From Rhodospirillales bacterium (GTDB lineage Bacteria; Pseudomonadota; Gammaproteobacteria; Steroidobacterales; Rariloculaceae): DNA of 9,710 bases. The DNA lies in assembly GCA_024640665.1 (NCBI GenBank), contig JAHEEO010000112.1, positions 1-9,710 of the forward strand, in the 5' to 3' direction. Below are positions 5,382 through 9,710 of this stretch, in pieces; position 1 is the stretch's first letter, and every line of letters starts with the position of its first letter. Under the pieces are notes generated by a model. It worked only from the letters and a program-made list of their open reading frames with translations. It was not told where the DNA came from and made no database searches. Position numbers and translations under genes: made by a program.

Positions 5382-8168
5382 CTATTTTAACGGCGAACGA
5401 ACCCATTCGTTGCCGTGGCGGACTAATTCGTAGCTCGGCCAGTACTGCTCATCGAGCTTCAACGTAATCACCTGCGGTACGTTATTCCAACTGACGGTAT
5501 TCAAGCGCACAGATTCACCGTCTTCAATCTGACGTACCACGGCTACGAATCGATCCAGGTCTGGCGTCGGCTCACCGTCGACTGCGACCACCCGCCGCCC
5601 GGCAAACAGCTCCGAACGGCTCGCCGGTGAACCAAAATTGAAGTAAGCAACATAGACTCCACCAGGACCGATACCCCGTTGTGCAGACAAGGCCCGGTGC
5701 GGCATCTGCAGCGAAGCGCCAGCCCAAGACACCACTCTGTCGATGCCAATACCATCGAGTTCGACAGTTTCCACATCAAATGAAAGCTCTTGACTATCGC
5801 GCAAGACCGTCAGCTCAACCGACTCGGCCTGCATCGCCCGCTCGACCTCGCGAAATTTATTGGCCGGTTTGCCGTCGATTGCCAGCAGCACATCACCACT
5901 TCGCAGCAATTGGGCAGCTGGCGATCCTGCAACCGTGCTACCCACAGCCAGCATCTCGCGTCTATCAGCATCATGGGCTTCGTAGCGACGCGCCCACTCT
6001 TCGGGCAAGTTGAACTTCCTCACCGTAGCGAGCGGCATTGTCTGCCATTCCACCTCTAACGAACGCATTTGCTCGTCGCGCTGGATTAAACCGACCATAT
6101 CGGCGACGACATCGGTCGGAATGCCCATATTGACTTGGGTCATATCGCGTCCCGACTGAAATGCGAAGCTTGCCCAAATTGCGAGGACGCGGCCTTGGCG
6201 ATCCACGACAACGCCGTCGAAATCTCCCGGGCCGTTGACCAGCTCAACTACGTCGAGATTCGTCTCGCGAAATCTCAGTGTGCTGGATAACGGGAAGCTG
6301 GTCTGAGTAACTTGATCGACCTGGCTCGATTGCGAGCGCAGGCTGTGATCGGGGCTCAAACCCACAACGAAAACTTCGTTGCCAGTCTCAAACTCTGCTT
6401 CTGTAAGGATGGCGCTGCGAATGGGCGTGTCGCCGAGTGCTGCGGCATCGTAAGAAACGACAGCCAGATTGTGCAACGGGTGCACGTATTCGACGCGGCC
6501 GGGAATTTCGACAGACCCCGCAAAGGTCAGCCGGACGTCACCCAATGCCACCGGCACTGTGTTTCTGTCGACGACAACCAACCCCCGCTCGGCATCAACG
6601 ACGACGCCAGTACCATAATAATAACGATCAGACACGCCGGACACGGTGTAGGGCATGCTGAAATTCACCAGAACGAGTGACGGAGCAATGGCCCGGACAT
6701 GGCGTTCGCCGTCTGCAGGGAAACTGATGGTTTCAGGTTTAGTAACAGTTCGCTGTGGGCTCGCCGGCAGCGGTTCACAGGGCCATACGCCAAGACGATC
6801 ATCTTTACGACATCGCGCCGCTGGAAACCAGCTGCGATTGTTCGTAATAAACCGCTGGCGCTCGTTGCTTGGATCGTCGAAAGGCAGGAACCGCACGCTG
6901 ACCTGCTCGCCTTCGGGCAAGTCGATCAATGTTTCCTGCAAGTCGTCGAGGTCAGCAATGGGCTCACCGGCAACCGCCGTAATCAAGCTCGCACGCGGTA
7001 TTGCGCCGGTGCCGAATACATAGCCGGGGTTCGCAACAAAGACCCCCGACACCGGCCGGTAGTAATGGCGTGCCTGTTGGTAGGAAAGGTTGTGAAAGAC
7101 GCCGTCACCGTATTCCAAGTATTCGTCCGGAGTTATCTTGTCGAGATCGTCCACGGTGATTGCATGCGAAATCGTAACGCCGCCGCGCTCGAGCGTCAGT
7201 TCAATGGTCTTGCCGACATTGCTGTCGAGCACAGCCGCCAATGGTGAGAACGCGGAAACGAGTTCGCCATTTATACGCACCAATATATCGCCAGGCCGGA
7301 TCAATCCTGCTGCGGCAGACTCCGGTATTACCTGCTCCACTACCAGCAAACCAGTTTGCTCTGGATGCGCTGCGCGCATTGCTGCCTCAGTATCCCCGGT
7401 AAGACCCAAACGGCGCAATTCCGGATAAGGCCGGTTTATGAACTCCGTTTGCAGCGTGCCCCGCGAAACCGGTTCACCAGACTGGATTTTTTCGAGCGCA
7501 ACCCGGATCCGGTCAAGAGGAAGAAAAAAGCTCGAGGCTGCGCGTGTATTCGCGCCCGCATTGAGCGCGACAACCCGCCCCTCGATATCGACCACCGGTG
7601 AACCTGAGGAACCGCCTGACGTGCCGGATGCCGCCTGGTAATAGAATGTATTGAAATCATTGTAGCTACCGCGACCATAGTTTGGCGCCTGTCGATCGAG
7701 GCGCGCTATGGTGCCAGCCAAAATCGATAGCTGTTCACCGGCATCGTTGCCGATGACTCGAATCTCTCGACCGATTGGGGGAATAGAGTCGAGTAACGGC
7801 AACTGGGCCGGTTGCAGGAACTGTAAGTCGCGCGGATTGTATCGAAAGAACCCGAAATCGTGGACAGGATCTCGATAAATTGGAATGAGGTCCACTTCTT
7901 CTTGATTGTTGAAAATGGCCTGCGCACGCACTGGGCCCGGTGTAACCACATGACGATTGGTCAGTATCAGGCCTCGTTGAGCATCTACGACGAATCCGGT
8001 CGCTTGACTGGATTGATTGCGCTCGGTGTCGAATGACCTCGTACTATCCACTCGGATGGACACGACGCCGGTCGAGATTCGTTCGAGAGTTTGATCCCAG
8101 GTGGCCTCTTGGCCAGACGCCATGCTGCCAAGACATGACAATAAAACGATGCTGCTCAGATATTTCAT
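5382..8168 (-). CDS. Double HtrA-like serine protease, Nma111/Deg7 architecture
   Basis: A 928-residue exported protein with two trypsin-like halves. Residues 1-19 are a signal peptide (MKYLSSIVLLSCLGSMASG), placing it in the periplasm. Protease half one spans about 24-235 with His73 in LTNRHVV, Asp104 in VHDFGFFRY and Ser188 in GTSGGSSGSPVVD, a full triad. PDZ-like segments follow at about 270-345 (ESAAAGLIRPGDILVRING) and 370-430. Half two (about 490-695) has the same order of strands but Asn536 where His belongs (VVVDRNTVP), Asn567 at the Asp place (HPLHNLAVV) and GDFDG replacing the Ser loop, so it should be inactive. Two more PDZ-like segments lie at about 725-800 (GSPAAQLLRSGDVLLAIDG) and 805-905. 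This is the layout of fungal Nma111 and plant Deg7. The start is ATG 8168; ATG 8177, one base after the ubiI-like stop, is nearly as good. A TTG at 8246 would overlap ubiI and bury the signal peptide. Probably co-transcribed with ubiI; substrate unknown. Confidence 0.9.
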   Translation of the reverse strand: MKYLSSIVLLSCLGSMASGQEATWDQTLERISTGVVSIRVDSTRSFDTERNQSSQATGFVVDAQRGLILTNRHVVTPGPVRAQAIFNNQEEVDLIPIYRDPVHDFGFFRYNPRDLQFLQPAQLPLLDSIPPIGREIRVIGNDAGEQLSILAGTIARLDRQAPNYGRGSYNDFNTFYYQAASGTSGGSSGSPVVDIEGRVVALNAGANTRAASSFFLPLDRIRVALEKIQSGEPVSRGTLQTEFINRPYPELRRLGLTGDTEAAMRAAHPEQTGLLVVEQVIPESAAAGLIRPGDILVRINGELVSAFSPLAAVLDSNVGKTIELTLERGGVTISHAITVDDLDKITPDEYLEYGDGVFHNLSYQQARHYYRPVSGVFVANPGYVFGTGAIPRASLITAVAGEPIADLDDLQETLIDLPEGEQVSVRFLPFDDPSNERQRFITNNRSWFPAARCRKDDRLGVWPCEPLPASPQRTVTKPETISFPADGERHVRAIAPSLVLVNFSMPYTVSGVSDRYYYGTGVVVDAERGLVVVDRNTVPVALGDVRLTFAGSVEIPGRVEYVHPLHNLAVVSYDAAALGDTPIRSAILTEAEFETGNEVFVVGLSPDHSLRSQSSQVDQVTQTSFPLSSTLRFRETNLDVVELVNGPGDFDGVVVDRQGRVLAIWASFAFQSGRDMTQVNMGIPTDVVADMVGLIQRDEQMRSLEVEWQTMPLATVRKFNLPEEWARRYEAHDADRREMLAVGSTVAGSPAAQLLRSGDVLLAIDGKPANKFREVERAMQAESVELTVLRDSQELSFDVETVELDGIGIDRVVSWAGASLQMPHRALSAQRGIGPGGVYVAYFNFGSPASRSELFAGRRVVAVDGEPTPDLDRFVAVVRQIEDGESVRLNTVSWNNVPQVITLKLDEQYWPSYELVRHGNEWVRSPLK

Positions 8169-8178
8169 GGGATCCATT

Positions 8179-9435
8179 CTATGCAAGTGTTCCGTATTGT
8201 GACCATCGATCAGATCGTTTTCTTTCCACTTGGTTCGATAATCCAAGTGCCCGAAGAATAAGTTGCCGCTTTAGCAGCGGCAGGCGATCGACAAAGTTTA
8301 GCCCTCCCAGGCGCAATGGTGCCAACGCACGCGGCGCTCGAAAGAGCCTGTCAATGCCGTCAAAGGCCGCTAGCATGGCCAGATTTTCGGCCTTGCGCGC
8401 CCGCTCGTACCGTCTTAGTACTCGCAAATCGCCTGGATCTTGGCCGCTGAGTACGGCCGCTTCGATCGCCTGTGCCAGCGACCAAGCATCCTGCAGACCC
8501 AAATTCATCCCTTGACCGGCGAGTGGGTGCACGGTGTGCGCTGCATCGCCTGCAAGCGCCACACGCGGCTGACAATAGCTAAGCGCATGTTGTGCACGCA
8601 GTGGCAACGAAACGCGCCTAGAACTCAATCTGAGGGCGCCCAGGACGCCGCCGCTGGCATGGCCAAGCGCCCTCTCGAACTGTGGCGCGTCTGTTTCCAT
8701 CAGCGCTGCAGCTTCAGCATTGGGCAATGACCAAACGATGGAGCTGCGCCCATCGGCAAGTGGCAAAAAGGCCAATGGGCCACCTGGCAAGAATCTTTGC
8801 CAGGCCGTGGCTGCATGCTTAGCTTCGGACTCGATATGCGCAACGATAGCTTGTTGCTGATAGTCACGTTCCAATGCTTTGAAATCCATGCGCTTTCGAA
8901 CAGCAGATTGAGCTCCATCGGCCGCTACCAGCAAATTCGCGGTTACTCCCTGTTCTGCGGAAGCCGTTAACAACTCGATGCAACCGTCGCGGACTTGCAC
9001 GTCGGCCACTGTCGTGCTGCGCCGAATCTCGATTCGGGGATTGGCTTCTATAACGCTGCTCAGCGCGCTACGAATGAGACTGTCTTCGACGATGGCACCC
9101 AAATCAGGCTCGCCCACTGCAACGCTGTCGAACTGCAGCTTGCCTGAATGACGCCAAGTGGCGCCTTCCCAAATCTGCATGCGTCGGTATGGGCTCATCC
9201 GCTGCCCCGCAATCGCTCGCCAGGCCCCGGCCGCGTCGAGAATCTGCTGTGAAGCCCTGGATAGCGCATACACTCGCAAGTCGAGTTGCTCGGTTTCCCA
9301 ATGCGGCGCTGTGCCCGCATCAATAATGGAGATTTGCAGACGCTCACAAGCGCGACTTGCCGCCAGCAATGCGCCCACAGCGAGCCCAACTGGCCCTGCG
9401 CCGACAATGACGATCTTATAAGTCGGACCCGTCAC
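8179..9435 (-). CDS. ubiI: UbiH/UbiI/VisC-family FAD-dependent hydroxylase, probably UbiI
   Basis: This is a 418-residue flavoprotein monooxygenase of the ubiquinone pathway, hydroxylating the ring of a polyprenyl-phenol intermediate at the membrane. Family marks are all present: the Rossmann GAGPVG at 12-17, Arg54 in LDLRVYALS, the DG motif at 173-174 in LLVAADGAQSAVR, and the second FAD motif GDAAHTVHPLAGQGMNLGLQDAW from 296. The GTG at 9435 overlaps the stop of the upstream ubiH-like gene (GTGA) and has a GAGG nine bases before it. Position as second gene after a ubiH-like C-terminus matches the common gammaproteobacterial ubiH-ubiI (visB-visC) pair, which is why I prefer UbiI (C5 hydroxylase) over UbiF, UbiH or UbiL; the exact carbon hydroxylated cannot be read from sequence. 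Family very sure, paralogue moderate. Confidence 0.9.
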   Translation of the reverse strand: MTGPTYKIVIVGAGPVGLAVGALLAASRACERLQISIIDAGTAPHWETEQLDLRVYALSRASQQILDAAGAWRAIAGQRMSPYRRMQIWEGATWRHSGKLQFDSVAVGEPDLGAIVEDSLIRSALSSVIEANPRIEIRRSTTVADVQVRDGCIELLTASAEQGVTANLLVAADGAQSAVRKRMDFKALERDYQQQAIVAHIESEAKHAATAWQRFLPGGPLAFLPLADGRSSIVWSLPNAEAAALMETDAPQFERALGHASGGVLGALRLSSRRVSLPLRAQHALSYCQPRVALAGDAAHTVHPLAGQGMNLGLQDAWSLAQAIEAAVLSGQDPGDLRVLRRYERARKAENLAMLAAFDGIDRLFRAPRALAPLRLGGLNFVDRLPLLKRQLILRALGLSNQVERKRSDRWSQYGTLA

Positions 9436-9710
9436 TCAATGAGGCCTCGACCACAAGCCAGACGCGGTAGTGTTCCGGAACGCCCCATCGCATGCCTCGC
9501 AAACAATGATTTGGCGCCCGGCAACAAGTCAAATGCAGTTAAGCCCAATGCCCGCGCATGACCAAAGCCTGGCAAAGGCAGACCAAACAGCTTAACGAGA
9601 CCGTGAGTAATTCGCGCCAGCGTTGCCTGGTCACGACGTCGCCAATTTGCATATTGTTCGAGCACGCTGGCGGAGCCGATATCTGCTGTACCCGCATTGT
9701 TCATCAATGT
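9432..9710 (-). CDS. ubiH: UbiH-family hydroxylase, C-terminal part (runs off right edge)
   Basis: The minus frame is open from base 9710 to the TGA at 9434-9432, giving about 92 residues with no necessary start inside the window. The segment matches the C-terminal tail of UbiH-type flavin hydroxylases: SVLEQYANWRRRDQ, then KLFGLPLPGFGHARALGLTAFDLLP and FARHAMGRSGTLPRL. The same pattern (YxxxR, LFRAPRALAPLRLGGLNFVDRLPLLK) ends the downstream ubiI-like protein, which supports tandem paralogues. The catalytic and FAD domains lie beyond the window. Translational coupling to the next gene is indicated by the GTGA overlap. UbiH is the likely member from gene order, but the tail alone does not distinguish paralogues. 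Confidence 0.78.
   Translation of the reverse strand, partial: TLMNNAGTADIGSASVLEQYANWRRRDQATLARITHGLVKLFGLPLPGFGHARALGLTAFDLLPGAKSLFARHAMGRSGTLPRLACGRGLIE

Noticed and set aside
6699..7247. Plus-strand frame of 182 codons
   Set aside because: It is fully inside the double HtrA gene, whose minus-strand product is clearly recognisable. No ribosome binding site or family pattern was seen.
8131..8168. Lipobox reading (VLLSC) in the double HtrA signal peptide
   Set aside because: Only 11 residues precede the Cys and Leu at -2 is atypical, while SMASGQ gives a normal signal peptidase I site.
8169..8246. N-terminal extension of the double HtrA protein to TTG 8246
   Set aside because: It would overlap ubiI by 68 bases and put 26 charged residues before an obvious signal peptide.
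8033..8515. Plus-strand frame of 160 codons
   Set aside because: It spans the boundary of two well-supported minus-strand genes and is rich in Arg and Ser with no recognisable motif.
1..9710. CRISPR, tRNA/rRNA, insertion sequences, prophage or defence genes
   Set aside because: Scanned by eye on both strands: no regularly spaced repeats, no recognisable RNA gene and no transposase or integrase motif were found.

Overview
The window reads as a chromosomal housekeeping segment of a gammaproteobacterium outside the Enterobacterales. The evidence is the lgt-thyA pair with a 4-base ATGA overlap, a ThyA almost co-linear with the E. coli enzyme, and a ubiH-ubiI ubiquinone hydroxylase pair. Gene density is high. 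No transposase, integrase, phage gene, tRNA, rRNA or CRISPR array was seen, and no stretch longer than about 140 bases lacks a plausible gene.

Layout, left to right. (1) 1-1355, minus strand: thyA, which runs off the left edge with its 3' part missing, preceded by lgt. Lgt seems to use a non-standard start. (2) 1356-1469: a short divergent promoter region with a symmetric -10-like element. (3) 1470-3545, plus strand: a long DUF255/YyaL-SPATA20 protein with a thioredoxin-like N-terminus, apparently translated from a GTG that may also be the first transcribed base. (4) 3564-3869, minus strand: a 56-residue uncharacterised small ORF and a 135-base spacer. (5) 3870-4814, minus strand: an exported M23 metallopeptidase with an N-terminal DUF4124 domain. 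(6) 4934-9710, minus strand, transcribed right to left as one tight cluster: the C-terminal part of ubiH (enters from the right edge), ubiI-like, a 928-residue double HtrA-type protease, and a four-helix membrane protein resembling DUF6524. Gaps in this cluster are -4, +10 and +25 bases, so it is probably an operon. The M23 gene follows after 119 bases and may have its own promoter.

The most interesting gene is the large protease at 5382-8168. It has two trypsin-like halves, each followed by PDZ-like segments. The first half keeps a His-Asp-Ser triad in a GSSGSP serine loop. The second half has lost all three residues. This is the architecture of the eukaryotic Nma111/Deg7 proteases, but here it carries a bacterial signal peptide.

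Functionally the window is dominated by envelope and respiratory upkeep: lipoprotein maturation (Lgt), periplasmic protein quality control (double HtrA), murein remodelling (M23) and ubiquinone synthesis (UbiH/UbiI). ThyA supplies dTMP. I saw no clear defence, mobile or biosynthetic accessory system.
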